DNA of 64,000 nucleotides from Nansenia antarctica (Eukaryota > Chordata > Actinopteri > Argentiniformes > Microstomatidae), in the NCBI GenBank assembly GCA_963989245.1, contig OZ022342.1, forward strand, positions 52,290,687 to 52,354,686, written 5' to 3'. Shown piece by piece: positions 1 to 10,772 of the stretch (position 1 is the first letter of the stretch; each line of letters opens with the position of its first letter). Both the position numbers and the translations under genes were made by a program. The notes beneath the pieces are model-generated. The model was not told the origin of the DNA and did not search any database. It was given only the letters and a program-made list of their open reading frames with translations.

Positions 1-486
1 GAGGACTATTTACACTTGCGTTCGCGTACGAGATTGAAACTGCAGATTAGTTCCAACTTCACAGGACTAGTGACATCCAGCTATGCTACTTCCTATAGGT
101 CCTGGGCTGCAACAATGACATGATGACCTTTCCCCCAGTTAAAGATATTTGTGTGCGATGGCGAAGATGACGTACTCGACCCATTTCCGTTTACGGTGCC
201 AAAGATTCACGTGTTCAAGATTCCACTAGCCACTGCGGGTTTACAGTTTTTGTTTTGTTTTAGCCAAGCAGATGATTTGACCAATGAAGACCAGGCAGTG
301 TTTCTCAAAACAGCAACAAGACGTCCAACTGGGGCTAGAGGACTATGTTTGACTATGTTTGTATCGCTGTTTTCACATCCCCAGAGTACAGTCTGAATAT
401 CGGCACATTTCGGTTACGATACGCAATTCCGCTTGTCTCCACAATGTTGACTGAGAATGTGTTCATATTAAAGTGTGTGTTGTGTT
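1..486. other. Left edge, nothing recognised
   Basis: I see no exon or known repeat here. An 81-codon open frame at 151-396 has no recognisable domain and no clear splice sites. If the myosin gene to the right is complete, this would be intron. Confidence 0.4.
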
Positions 487-600
487 TAGGGCTGGGCAAA
501 CGATCAACATTTATTTTTCGATAATCGCAAGAATTAACGATCAATTATCGATTAATTGATAAGCTTTTTTTTCTTTAAAAAAAAAAAGGGCAGAAATAAC
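487..600 (+). mobile_element. hAT-like transposon end (fragment)
   Basis: The segment opens with TAGGGCTGGGC followed by AT-rich CGAT/ATCG repeats, the usual look of a fish hAT terminal inverted repeat. I did not find a matching opposite end or an 8-bp target duplication, so this is called a fragment. The right boundary is approximate. Confidence 0.45.
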
Positions 601-854
601 AAGCATGTTTTCCTTGGGGAAAAAACTTTATTTGTGTTGCTATTGCACACATTCATTCATTCACATTCAAACTAGACACTACAGTCAGATAACAATCCTC
701 TTAAACAAGGCAGTGAGTAGCCTAAATTGTTTAACTTAAAAACACATTTTACGTTATAAATAAAAATATAGAAAATAAGTAACTCACCATAGGAGCAGTA
801 AAAAAACAGTTACTCACAAATAGGAGGATGACTGAAACGTTAGTGTCCTTAGAG

Positions 855-1640
855 GCTTCACCTCTCTCTCCCGGCTCCACCTCTCTCTCCCTGCTCCACC
901 TCTCTCTCTCTGCTCCACCTCTCTCTCTCTGCTCCACCTCTCTCTCTGCTCCACCTCTCTCTCTCTGCTCCACCTCTCTCTCCCTGCTCCACCTCTCTCT
1001 CTCTGCTCCACCTCTCTCTCCCTGCTCCACCTCTCTCTCTCTGCTCCACCTCTCTCTCCCTGCTCCACCTCTCTCTCCCTGCTCCACCTCTCTCTCTGCT
1101 CCACCTCTCTCTCTCTGCTCCACCTCTCTCTCCCTGCTCCACCTCTCTCTCTCTGCTCCACCTCTCTCTCCCTGCTCCACCTCTCTCTCCCTGCTCCACC
1201 TCTCTCTCCCTCTGCTCCACCTCTCTCTCTCTGCTCCACCTCTCTCTCCCTGCTCCACCTCTCTCTCCCTCTGCTCCACCTCTCTCTCTGCTCCACCTCT
1301 CTCTCTCTGCTCCACCTCTCTCTCTCCCTGCTCCACCTCTCTCCCTCTGCTCCACCTCTCTCTCTCCCTGCTCCACCTCTCTCTCTGCTCCACCTCTCTC
1401 TCTCTGCTCCACCTCTCTCTCCCTGCTCCACCTCTCTCTCTCTGCTCCACCTCTCTCTCCCTGCTCCACCTCTCTCTCCCTGCTCCACCTCTCTCTCCCT
1501 GCTCCACCTCTCTCTCTCTGCTCCACCTCTCTCTCTCTGCTCCACCTCTCTCTCCCTGCTCCACCTCTCTCTCTCTGCTCCACCTCTCTCTCCCTGCTCC
1601 ACCTCTCTCTCCCTGCTCCACCTCTCTCTCCCTGCTCCAT
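855..1640. repeat. 19-bp pyrimidine-rich minisatellite
   Basis: About 40 tandem units of roughly 17-21 bp, consensus CTCTCTCCCTGCTCCAC with variable numbers of CT. All six frames stay open over long stretches only because the unit lacks stop codons. The array ends one or two bases before the splice acceptor of the first myosin exon at 1643, so its last units form that acceptor's polypyrimidine tract. Confidence 0.95.
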
Positions 1641-1642
1641 AG

Positions 1643-1779
1643 TCTCTGGTGACGATGACTCCAGCCCAGAGGAGAGAGTCCGCCGACACAGCTCTGACAC
1701 AGCTCAGCCAGGCCGAGAGTGAGGACAGGGTCAAGCCCTACACACTGGAGGAGTTCTCCTATGACTACTTCAGGTGCAC

Positions 1780-1824
<45 letters not shown>

Positions 1825-3618
1825 ATCCACTACTTAGGACTGGATATATCAAGCACAACCAGGGTAAGAACAGACACCTGCAACAGGGAGTGTCAGTTCA
1901 GTCTCACCGGTGTATTTAATACAAAATAATGAGTACAGGGCATGAAGCTAACTCAAATGGCCGTCTGCCGTCTAAAGTGTCCGAGGGGGTATGGCTCCAC
2001 CAGGGGCTCCAGTGCTGGGACTGCGTGCAGGGTACCCTGGGTAGGGTGGGTCTGTGCCCCGGGGTGGCTCCGTCGGCGTGGGTTGGGGGGGGGGGTCTAG
2101 CCAGCTCCACTCGGTGGCTGTCGGGCTCTTTCCCCGGGTCGGACTGGCGGCAGAAAAAACATATAAATCCTCTTGGCCAGAGAATTGTACTGCCGGAGAG
2201 ACCGGCTCGCACCCTCTCGATGCGTCAGGTACGTTTCTCTGCTCCCCGGGCGTGTCTAATGAAGGTCACCTCTCAGTAGAGGAGTTTGAGTCCAACTTAG
2301 GCTCAGTCGGGCCTCTAAGGTCTCCCGGGACTATAGACTCCGAGTGAGGGCTGCGGCTCGTTGTAGGCCGGGGGTAGGAGGGCTGACAGGTTGGCTCCGT
2401 GGGCGTGGGGTCGGAGCGGGTCGGAGGGTGGGTTGGAGGTGGCTACAGGGTTTCCCTCTAGGGCTGCCGGGTTCTCTCTCTCCGTCTCACTGCGGCCTAG
2501 GGCCGGGGTCAGTCTGATGCTCTCACCCTCTCGACACGTCTTGTCCGTCTGCAGCTCTCTCCTCTTGTGTCAGATCCAGTACTCGTATCTGAGCCTTCTG
2601 GAAGTGGACCCAGGTGTGGCCTGTCGGGCCAACGAGCCTGCAGTTTGCTTCCCTGGGCCATCAGTCTGATTGGGGCATGCAGGGCAGCTGTGCATGGTTA
2701 GGGTGTCAATATACCCGGTACTCAGTGGGGGTTACTGCAGCACGTGCACACACACTCACACACACACACACACACACACACAATATGTCTTCCTGTAGGT
2801 AACCCCTATTATACATTTCCGCTCTTTCCTCTACTCACCACCTCTCTGCCCCCCCCCCCGCCCTCCTCTCTCTCCAGACCCCCTCCTAAGAGCACCTTGA
2901 GCAGGGTTATGATCACCAAGGGCCGGGGGAAGGAGCGTCTGTGGTGCTGCACCAGGGAGCCTCTCAAACAGCCGCTGCTCAAGAAGGTGCTGCCCCACGA
3001 GGAGGTGTCTCAGGAGGCCTGCCTGGCCTTCATCGATATCCTTCACCCTCCTCCTCAGGCCTGGCTGAACTTGCTCCCACCACCAACACTTCTTCTAGGA
3101 ACCATCCATTTGGTCATAACTATCTGAGCCAGCATGTCGGAATCCATTCCATGCATTACAATGGGCCCGCCGTCCGATTTCTACCTCCACCAGCCACCAC
3201 TGATCTCAGCCACGGCTGGTTCCCTTTCATTTCTCGACATTGATATGTTTGCAAAAGCCTGTATGACAACACTCAATGGTGTGTGGGGTTCCCCTCTCTT
3301 TGGTGTCTTTTGTAATGTGATATATTGTATTTTGGTTGTTGCTTGCGGTTGTTCTGTGGTTCATCCAGTCCGGTTGTAGTCCTTGACCGCTCCTGCACCT
3401 CTGATGAAGTACATGGGTGACTACCCGTCCAAGAGAGCACGCTCGGTCAACGACCTGACTGACCAGATCTTCGAGGGAGCTCTGAAGGCTGAGCCGCTCA
3501 AAGACGAGATCTTCTGTCAGATCCTGAAACAGCTCACAGAGAACCACATCAAGAATGTCTGGCTCCCACACACACACGCACACACGCACACACGCGCGCA
3601 CACGCTCACGCACACACA

Positions 3619-3672
<54 letters not shown>

Positions 3673-4009
3673 ACACACACACACACACCCACACACACAC
3701 ACAAACACACTGAAATACTTTCCCACTAACACTGTGTGTGTGTGTGTGTGTGTGTGCACGTGTGTGTGTGTGTGCGTGCGTGTGCGTGTGTGCGCGTGCG
3801 TGCGTGTGCCTGTCTGTCTGTGTGGGTGCAGATACAGTGAGGACAAGGGCTGGGAGCTGCTGTGGCTGTGTACAGGCCTGTTCCCCCCCAGTAACACTCT
3901 GCTGCCACACGTCCAGAAGTTCCTCCAGGCTAAGAAACACTACCCCCTCGCCCCTGACTGCATGCAGAGACTGCAGAAGGCCTTACGGTAACACACACAC
4001 ACACACACA

Positions 4010-4054
<45 letters not shown>

Positions 4055-4447
4055 ACACGGTTTGTTTGTGTCTTAACTCTCACTCTCCCTTTTTCTCTAT
4101 TCCTCTCGGGGGTGAAACCTCTCACAGAAATGGATCGAGGAAGTACCCTCCTCACCTGGTGGAGGTGGAGGCTATCCAGCACAAGACCATTCAGATATTT
4201 CACAAAGTTTACTTCCCTGATGACACAGATGAGGGGAGAGGTCAAACACATCAATGATATCTTAATTTTAAGATTGCATTTACCATTCTATCTTAATAAA
4301 AGGCCCAATATGATGTGTTTCTTTTGCCTGCAGGCATTTGAGGTTGAGTCGAGCACCAAGGCCAAAGATTTCTGTCTGAACATCTCCAGCAGACTGCTCC
4401 TGAATTCCTCTGAGGGCTTCAGCCTGTTTGTCAAGATCACAGACAAG
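1643..4447 (+). CDS. myo7a-like: Class VII myosin tail, first MyTH4 and start of FERM (partial)
   Basis: Six exons are readable: 1643-1773, 2878-3035, 3399-3552, 3832-3987, 4128-4233, 4334-4447. Joined in phase they give the linker ending EEFSYDYFR, then the MyTH4 domain (LSRVMITKGRGKERLW, KYMGDYPSKRARSVNDLTDQ, GWELLWLCTGLFPPSNTLLP) and the start of FERM (KYPPHLVEVEAIQHKT, AFEVESSTKAKDFC). This matches the first MyTH4-FERM module of myosin VIIa, an actin motor of hair cells and photoreceptors. Motor, neck and upstream tail would lie left of the window. After 4447 (good donor GTGACT) the rest of FERM, SH3 and the second MyTH4-FERM are not found. Intron 2 is AT-AC. The donors after 3552 (GA) and 4233 (GG) are non-canonical. 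Frames are otherwise intact. It may be a truncated or decaying copy, or an assembly break. MYO7B is the alternative paralogue. Confidence 0.8.
1774..2877 (+). other. Myosin VII intron 1
   Basis: GT-AG intron between exons 1643-1773 and 2878-3035. It contains a CA microsatellite at about 1780-1822, a GC-rich unannotated stretch at 1940-2660 with loosely repeated GGTGGCTCCGT/GGTTGGCTCCGT motifs, and a second CA run at about 2750-2782. The acceptor tract is CT- and C-rich, ending CTCTCTCCAG. Confidence 0.75.
3036..3398 (+). other. AT-AC U12-type intron of the myosin VII gene
   Basis: The exon ends GCCTTCATCG and the intron begins ATATCCTT, the U12 5' splice consensus. It ends with TCCTTGAC (3380-3387, U12 branch-site-like) about 12 nt before a terminal AC. 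Joining 3035 to 3399 restores AFIALMKYMGDYP, in line with the family. The intron also holds half a palindromic MITE at 3135-3200. Confidence 0.8.
3560..3800. repeat. CA/GT microsatellites in a myosin intron
   Basis: Long (CA)n at about 3569-3715 followed by (GT)n at about 3733-3790, together able to fold on each other. Another CA run lies at 3991-4060 in the next intron. Confidence 0.95.
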
Positions 4448-4449
4448 GT

Positions 4450-5260
4450 GACTCAAAGTTTATTCAAAGTTTATTCATCATTACATGGGATACAGGGTAT
4501 ACAACAGAACAACATGCTTGGGGCTATGCAACTCCATTTGTGACAGGGTATGATGAAACAGTTTGTGAAAGGGCCGATTGTAAGCTTTCGAAGGATGTGT
4601 CACACATTGCAATCTGAAATAAGTTGAAGAAGTTATGCATATTTGAATGTTGATACCCCCCAAATCAACGAATCGAGAAATTCAGCCTCAAAGTTTTCAC
4701 AGGCACTTTTCACAGGCAGTTAATGGGTGGGAACAATAGCTGGTTAACTCCACTCCCAACCACTCCCCCAGGACAACCACTCCCCCATTACACTACCTGT
4801 CATTATCTACCTGTCATCTGTCAGTGGGGCTGTGACCAGTTTGTTTGTTGCTTGTCAAATGTGTAAGGATCATAGAATGTACACATCTTAGCTGCCTCTG
4901 TTGACATGTAGTTCCTTATGAAACGGAAGTTATCCAGGCTGAATTTTACTCGCTTCCAGATTTTTTGGACATGTGCCTTGGATGAAAGATTAGAGTCCAG
5001 CCAAACACCAAGATATTTAAATTCACTCACAACCTGTAATTGTTCCCCAGATACGATAACATGTGGATCATCAGTAGAGCTGCTTATCTTGGTGAAAAAC
5101 ATGCAAAGCATGAAAGCATACGAGGGAGAAATACCTAAGACAGTGCTGCCTTGTGTACAGAGTGACCTAGCAGAGATTGGAGAGGCAGACAGTGCATAGA
5201 GCCCTGTAGCCTTAGTCACTCAGGGTGGCAGAGCAGAGAGCTTCTGTGTGGATTACGGAC
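4450..5260 (-). mobile_element. Non-LTR retrotransposon 3' fragment
   Basis: On the minus strand a frame across 5160-4890 reads EFKYLGVWLDSNLSSKAHV and further RT C-terminal residues typical of LINE reverse transcriptases, with later stops. The flanking AT-rich sequence at 4450-4540 (repeated AAGTTTATTC) resembles a 3' tail. It is a truncated, non-functional copy lying exactly where the next myosin intron or exons would be expected. Confidence 0.65.
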
Positions 5261-5750
5261 GTGTTAATATACATTTTTGTGTCATCGCTCTCTCTGGAGG
5301 ATGAAATGCTGTATAATACAGATGGATTTTCCTACAGGAGTTGTTAGAGATGATCTAATTGCTTAAAGAACTCACTTTCTATGTTCTTAGATCTAGTCTA
5401 GCTTAAACGTTAGATCATATCAGATTTATGACAAGCTTAGTGGTACTTGTTGCTCTATGAAATTGAATGAGTACTAGAATAAAAGCTTATGAATTTTAAT
5501 TGGAAGAAAATATACATGTATAAAGAAAACAAGAAAAAAAGGGGAAAACAAACACAAAATGAAGAAAAAGTTAATTGTGTGTGTATTTTAGTTTATGGGG
5601 GAATGAATGTCACGATCCAACTATTCTGTCATGGTAAACTGGGTGGGTTATGATGATTGGCTACCCAGGGTACATGGGGGAGTGGCTTGCCTGTTGACGG
5701 GTGTTATTTGAATGGCGGTGACTGACGAGACTTTTGATTTCATTGTACCT
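5260..5750. other. Intergenic or intronic, nothing recognised
   Basis: AT-rich sequence with short open frames only. No splice-flanked coding segment or repeat family was recognised. Confidence 0.4.
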
Positions 5751-5759
5751 GCAGAGCTG

Positions 5760-6835
5760 TTGGGTCGTGACACAAGTAACTCACTTACCCAAGAGCAAAG
5801 CAGAAGATGTATCGACAGACAACATACCCGTGAATAGTATATTGATTGATTGCCAATCACTTTGCCCGGTTCGAAGCAACAAGGCCCAACACAGCGACAC
5901 TGACATCACAGTCCGGAAGCACATACACTTTCAATGTCGAAGAACATCAAGTGAGTCGTGTGTTCAGGTCTGTGAACACAAGGAAAGCCACCGGTCCTGA
6001 TGGAATACCTGGGGTAGTGCTGAAAGCCTGTGCAATTCAGCTCGCACCTGTCTTCACAAAGATCTTCAATCTCTCCCTGAGTCAGGCATCCGTTCCACCT
6101 TGCCTCAAATCAGCCACAATAATCCCACTCCCCAAAACCCCAACCATAAATAACCTCAATGACTACAGACCTATTGCCCTAACACCAGTGGTCGCAAAGT
6201 GCTTCGAGAAACTCATATCTCACCACATCAAAGACCGCCTCCCCCCAGGCTTTGATCCTCACCAATTCGCTTACAGAGCAAACAGGTCTACTGACGATGC
6301 CATCTCTACAGCCCTCCACACTGCTCTGAGCCACCTAGAACACCCGGAGTCCTCGGTGAGGATGCTCTTTGTTGATTACAGTGCAGCTTTTAATACCATC
6401 ATCCCCGATATCCTCGTGGACAAGCTAGCTGCCCTGGACTTCCCCCCCGCCACCTGTAATAATCGGCTGTCCCCTGCCCTCCCTGGATGACGTGGCACGC
6501 TCTCGGTGCCTCTCCAGAGCAGGAAGGATTCTTAAAGACCACCTCCACCCTGGTCACCACCTGTTCAGCCTGATGCGCTCTGGAGTGAGGTACAGGAGCA
6601 TAAAGGCTAGAACAAACAGGCTGTCCAACAGTTTCTACCCATGGACCATCAGAACACTGAACAGTAGACATAAGACATGTTCATAAATGTTTATCTTATA
6701 TGTGTATATGTTTGTGAATATGTGAATATGTTTTGTGTTTTTTTTGCACCTTCGGAAGAGCCACTACAATTTCATTGTATAGGCAACTGTACAACGACAA
6801 TAAAGTCTATTCTATTCTATTCTATTGACAAAACT
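5760..6835 (+). mobile_element. L2-type LINE, 5'-truncated, internally deleted
   Basis: A frame from 5846 to 6490 encodes RT fingers and palm segments: KATGPDGIPGVVLKAC, NDYRPIALTPVVAKCFEK, HQFAYRANRSTDDA and FVDYSAAFNTI. It then jumps, at an apparent internal deletion near 6480, to the C-terminal end (GRILKDHLHPGHHLFSLM, RTNRLSNSFYPWTIR at 6492-6670). The element finishes with a short 3' UTR and a (TCTAT)n tail at 6809-6830, as in L2-clade LINEs. The YxDD catalytic part is missing, so it cannot be active. Confidence 0.85.
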
Positions 6836-7109
6836 TTCTCTGTGGATAAAGTCTTTGATGGCAGCTTCCATCTTGTCAACAAACACACGTGCACATGGCT
6901 ATTTAAAAGAATGTGGGCTGGGAGTATCGAAGGGGACACGCCCACCAGACAAATACGAATGCTACCCCCCACCCAAGTTTGGTAACTAACTAGGTATTTA
7001 GTGAATGTAAAACTGTTGGTTATAATATTGCGTGGGTTCTTCATCGCTTACATTTTCATCCTATGCCCAAAAAAACAGAACTTTTTTTTTCACAAGACTT
7101 GTTTGGCTC

Positions 7110-7326
7110 AATAGGCTAGGTGCACGATCTCACTACTTCCTGAAAGGCAACTGGTATGAACATATCCTGTCTCACTCTATTGGTTTAATTGATTAATCAG
7201 CTGTGCACTGTGTGTTCCAACGGTTTACCGCACAGCTGATTAATCAATTAAACCAATAGAGTGAGACAGGATATGTTCATACCAGTTGCCTTTCAGGAAG
7301 TAGTGAGATCGTGCACCTAGCCTATT
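7110..7326. repeat. Perfect 97-bp inverted repeat, 23-nt spacer
   Basis: Arm 7110-7206 is the exact reverse complement of 7230-7326, separated by 7207-7229. The arms begin AATAGGCTAGGTGCACG and contain no ORF. No TSD was recognised at the ends. Perfect arm identity implies a recent fold-back duplication, ongoing gene conversion, or an assembly artefact. Confidence 0.97.
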
Positions 7327-7968
7327 GCGAGGATTCACAATTCCCAAAATGCAGACCTTTTCACCAAGCTGTGACACATTTGTTCCTTTTGGGAACCCTT
7401 TGAAGAACCTTTTCGTACAACCCTCTGTGGAAAAGCCATTGAACCTAAGGCTTCAGCATGGAACCAAAAAGAGTTCTACATGGATGTGGTCACTGCTCTA
7501 ACCGTTGACAATTCTTACTCAATTCGTAAACTTTTAGTCAAACCTGAGGACACATAAACACACATCATAAAACACACATCCTGCATTGAAATGGCTTTTC
7601 CTAGGGCAAGCCATGACACAGTTTGACATTATTCACCCACCACATTGTGTGTCTCAGTCCTGTACTGTTTGATCAATTACCACCTATTACTTCTCAGTGA
7701 CTAATCCTCTCTCTTGTTCTTATAGTCCTGGTTGTCTAATCATGGTTGTAACTTGTTCCCTCTGCTTTAAAGAGGAATGGCTTTGGTCCAGGGGGCCAAT
7801 GCTGAAATCATATTGGAATGCATAAAAAAGACAAATTCACAACTTAAAATAAACCCAATTTATTCTTTTTTTGATCTGCTGAAGAAAGGGAAGAGTGTAT
7901 GTGGTTTGTGTGTGTGTGAGTGTCATTTAAGTGCCATTGTTGTGCACATGCTTGCGTGCTCTCCTCCT
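7327..7968. other. Spacer, nothing recognised
   Basis: No coding or repeat signal beyond low complexity. The right end would be the 3' UTR of the minus-strand gene that stops at 7969. The minus-strand motif AATAAA (plus-strand TTTATT at about 7858-7863) could serve as its polyadenylation signal. Confidence 0.4.
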
Positions 7969-9284
7969 TTACTTGCTGGGCTGGCTACTGCGGGAGCGTT
8001 TGGCTGAGCTGCTGTTATCTCCTGCTTCACTCTGGCTGGCTGCTCTCTTGCGCTTCCTGCTGCCAGTCTGGGGGGGGTTGGGGGCTCTACCATGGGCTAT
8101 CAGCCTCACCCGCATCTTCCCTGGGAGCAATTTGAGGGTCTTGATGACCCATTTAGGCCTGGCAACCTGGTGATACCTTCTCTTTATAGCGGGGGGACTC
8201 TCGACCAGCCCCTGCCCTGTCAAGTTGCAGGAAAGACTGCCTGGCACCTGACTGGCACTGCCCTCTCCGTGTCTCTGGTGATACCTTCTCTTTATAGCGG
8301 GGGGACTCTCGACCAGCCCCTGCCCTGTCAAGTTGCAGGAAGGACTGCCTGGCACCTGACTGGCACTGCCCTCTCCGTGTCTCTGGTGATACCTTCTCTT
8401 TATAGCGGGGGGACTCTCGACCAGCCCCTGCCCTGTCAAGTTGCAGGAAGGACTGCCTGGCACCTGACTGGCACTGCCCTCTCCGTGTCTCTGGTGATAC
8501 CTTCTCTTTATAGCGGGGGGACTCTCGACCAGCCCCTGCCCTGTCAAGTTGCAGGAAGGACTGCCTGGCACCTGACTGGCACTGCCCTCTCCGTGTCTCT
8601 GGTGATACCTTCTCTTTATAGCGGGGGGACTCTCGACCAGCCCCTGCCCTGTCAAGTTGCAGGAAAGACTGCCTGGCACCTGACTGGCACTGCCCTCTCC
8701 GTGTCTCTTCTGCAGAGCATTCTGGGACAGACCTGGGCACTGTGTGACCTGCTGGGATAGCTGGGGACAAGACCCAGTCTTCTGACCTCTAACCCTCCTC
8801 ATGATCAACCTGATGGCAAAGGGGTTGTTTCGGTCCACAACCTGGATAGACTCCAACTGGACCACTGGCTTGTTGGCCTTAGATGAGCGGTGCACATCAG
8901 GGTAGTTCTGGTCAGGAGTGAAAAGAGTTAGAGCTGTGGTTGGTCTGTTCCCTTTGGAGACCAGGGACTTGTCCGCTGGACCACTGCTGCCCTGAAGACC
9001 AGGTTTCTTCTTTGACTTGTGCTTTCTTCTTATCTGAAAGTGATGAAAGATTGTTATGAATTAACATGCAGACAAGGAAGAAGCAAATTACCCAACTTCA
9101 AATTAATTTGGATCTAGGAGCAACAATATCAACTTTGGGGCATTTTTATTTTCTGTCTATTAAGACCAATTAGGCTTTCCATCAATTTTGACATTGACAT
9201 GTTTCTAGGCTATTTTTCTTAACAATAACTGTAGACAATTTGTTAAGATTATTATGATACAAAAATGTTACTCACGCTTTCCAT
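7969..9284 (-). CDS. Unrecognised basic protein with five 36-aa tandem repeats
   Basis: Two exons are proposed. Exon 1, 9284-9276, is just ATG GAA AGC with donor GTGAGT. Exon 2 is 9033-7969, after acceptor CTTTCAG. Together they encode about 357 aa starting MESIRRKHKSKKKPGLQ. An N-terminal part (about residues 1-110) includes NNPFAIRLIMRRVRGQK. Then come five near-identical 36-residue units (each holding CNLTGQGLVESPPAIKRRY), and a basic C-terminus with KWVIKTLKLLPGKMRVRLI and a bipartite-like stretch, GSRKRKRA. The many K/R clusters suggest a nuclear protein, but I recognise no domain. Without the repeats it would be about 177 aa. The open frame across a 1-kb exon, good splice signals and a 108-bp repeat unit that preserves frame support a real gene. 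Expression is unproven. Confidence 0.6.
8171..8710. repeat. 108-bp in-frame minisatellite, 5 copies
   Basis: Units start at 8171, 8279, 8387 and so on, with period 108 bp (36 codons). The first and last copies carry AAAGACTG where the three inner copies have AGGACTG, giving a Ser/Pro difference. This pattern fits recent unequal crossing-over. The repeat is coding on the minus strand. Confidence 0.95.
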
Positions 9285-10550
9285 TGTAGATATTCCTTTG
9301 TGTTTGCTTATAAGTTCATATAGATTCAAGTGTGTGAATAAAAGTTGCGGTTTTAGATCCGTAGTCCGTAATCCGTAGGAAACAACAAAGCAACTTCTGA
9401 TTCAAAATGTATTGGTGCATATCCAAAGATTCTGGAACTCATCGTCATAATAGATGACATATACAGTGCCTCGTCAATATCCATGGTAGCGAGCACCTGA
9501 TTTCGAAATAATAATAATGATAATAATAATAATAATAATAATACAAATAATAATAATTTATTTGTATAGCACTTTTCCTGCAAACGTTGCAGCTGATGAA
9601 TGTAAAGAAACAAATAAACATAGCCTACCTAAAATTCAAGTTGACATCTAGCAGTCAATACTGTCTGAAATAACAGGCTCAATATTTGATTGATAATGTA
9701 GCCATGAGACAGAAGAAAACAATAAAATAAAAAAATAAAAACATTTAAAAAAAAACATGCATAGGAGTCGTGATAGTCTATACATTCGTCATGTCATGAG
9801 TAATGTTAAAATCCATCATTAATCAGACAGGGAAAATAAGTGTAGCGAAGGTGATTTGGAATGACGCGGTGATCACTTCCCGCTACAATTTGTCACGTTC
9901 CGTCCTTGTGGCTGGTGTTAATTTCCCTGCCAGTTACATTGTTTTCGCAAGGTCTCTAAAAGGTGTTTTAAGGAGGCTGGCAGCAAAGCCACAACATAGT
10001 TTCACAAACAAGGACAGGACCTGAACGACCTCGCTTTGGCGTGCGCCAAGAATGGTGCGGCATGCGCGCTATTAGACACCCTCCATTTCATCTTTGGGCC
10101 ACGGGGCCAGGATATACAACACTGTTTTATTCATGTTTTACACGAGATAAAACTACTGTCGCAACTTTCAAGGTACCTCTATATGTGATATTATAAGGCT
10201 ATTTCAGACATTCCACCTCAAAACGAATACTGCACCTATACAGGTCAGCTGTTGGATTTGACTTAAAACCCTTTATTTGTTTACCCTTGATCAGTTGTGT
10301 CAGTACTAAGCAGGAACAAATATGTGCACACCTGGTTAGGTTTCCTGGCCCTGGATTGAGGAACACTGCAGGTTTCATGTGCAATCATTCTAATCCTGTA
10401 CCAGCTGAACTATACCTGCTGTCGTGAAGTCTCACCAATATCACTACACCCCTGGACAAAATAACCTTACCCCTTCCCTGTTCAAACTGGCAGAATGGAG
10501 CAAAGTGTTTTATTTGTTAATTCACTTTTATTTCACCAGGTTAATTAATC
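9285..10550. other. Upstream region of the repeat-protein gene
   Basis: Contains an AAT trinucleotide microsatellite at about 9508-9560 and AT-rich sequence. It presumably holds the minus-strand promoter. I could not assign a TATA box or a further 5' exon, and see no other gene. Confidence 0.4.
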
Positions 10551-10772
10551 AGTTTTACATTTACTTTTGTTACCGTTTAGCAGACGCTTTTATCCAAAGC
10601 TATTTATAATTAGAGGTTACCGAGAGTCTTCCTGGAGTAATTTAGGGATAAGTGGGCCTTACTCAAGGGCACACTAGTGGTGGTGTTCCCAGGTGGGATT
10701 TTGAACTCATAACCTTCTGATCACCAGCCCAACTCACTATGCACTAGGCCACCACTACCCCACCTCACTTAA
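10550..10772 (-). mobile_element. tRNA-derived SINE (antisense)
   Basis: Read on the minus strand it begins with a tRNA-like head (GGGTAGTGGTGGCCTAGTGC, then a box-B-like GAGTTCAAAATCCC). It continues through a conserved body and ends in the TTTGGATAAAAGCGTCTGC tail motif. A second, plus-strand copy lies at 26212-26410 and tails alone occur elsewhere. Confidence 0.8.

Noticed and set aside
749..1858. Long Arg/Glu/Gly frames on the minus strand and Leu/Ser/Pro frame on the plus strand
   Set aside because: All frames of a stop-free 19-bp minisatellite; no splice sites, conservation or start context.
3036..3120. Myosin exon 2 seemed to have lost its donor
   Set aside because: No GT occurs there, but the site is an AT-AC U12 intron that restores the family sequence.
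8171..8710. CRISPR-like array
   Set aside because: Units are contiguous tandem repeats without unique spacers, in a vertebrate genome.
8092..8760. 222-codon plus-strand ORF
   Set aside because: Shadow of the minus-strand repeat gene; opens only because the 108-bp unit is a multiple of three.
10550..10772. tRNA gene
   Set aside because: The tRNA-like head is part of a SINE with body and tail repeated elsewhere; no complete cloverleaf was seen.
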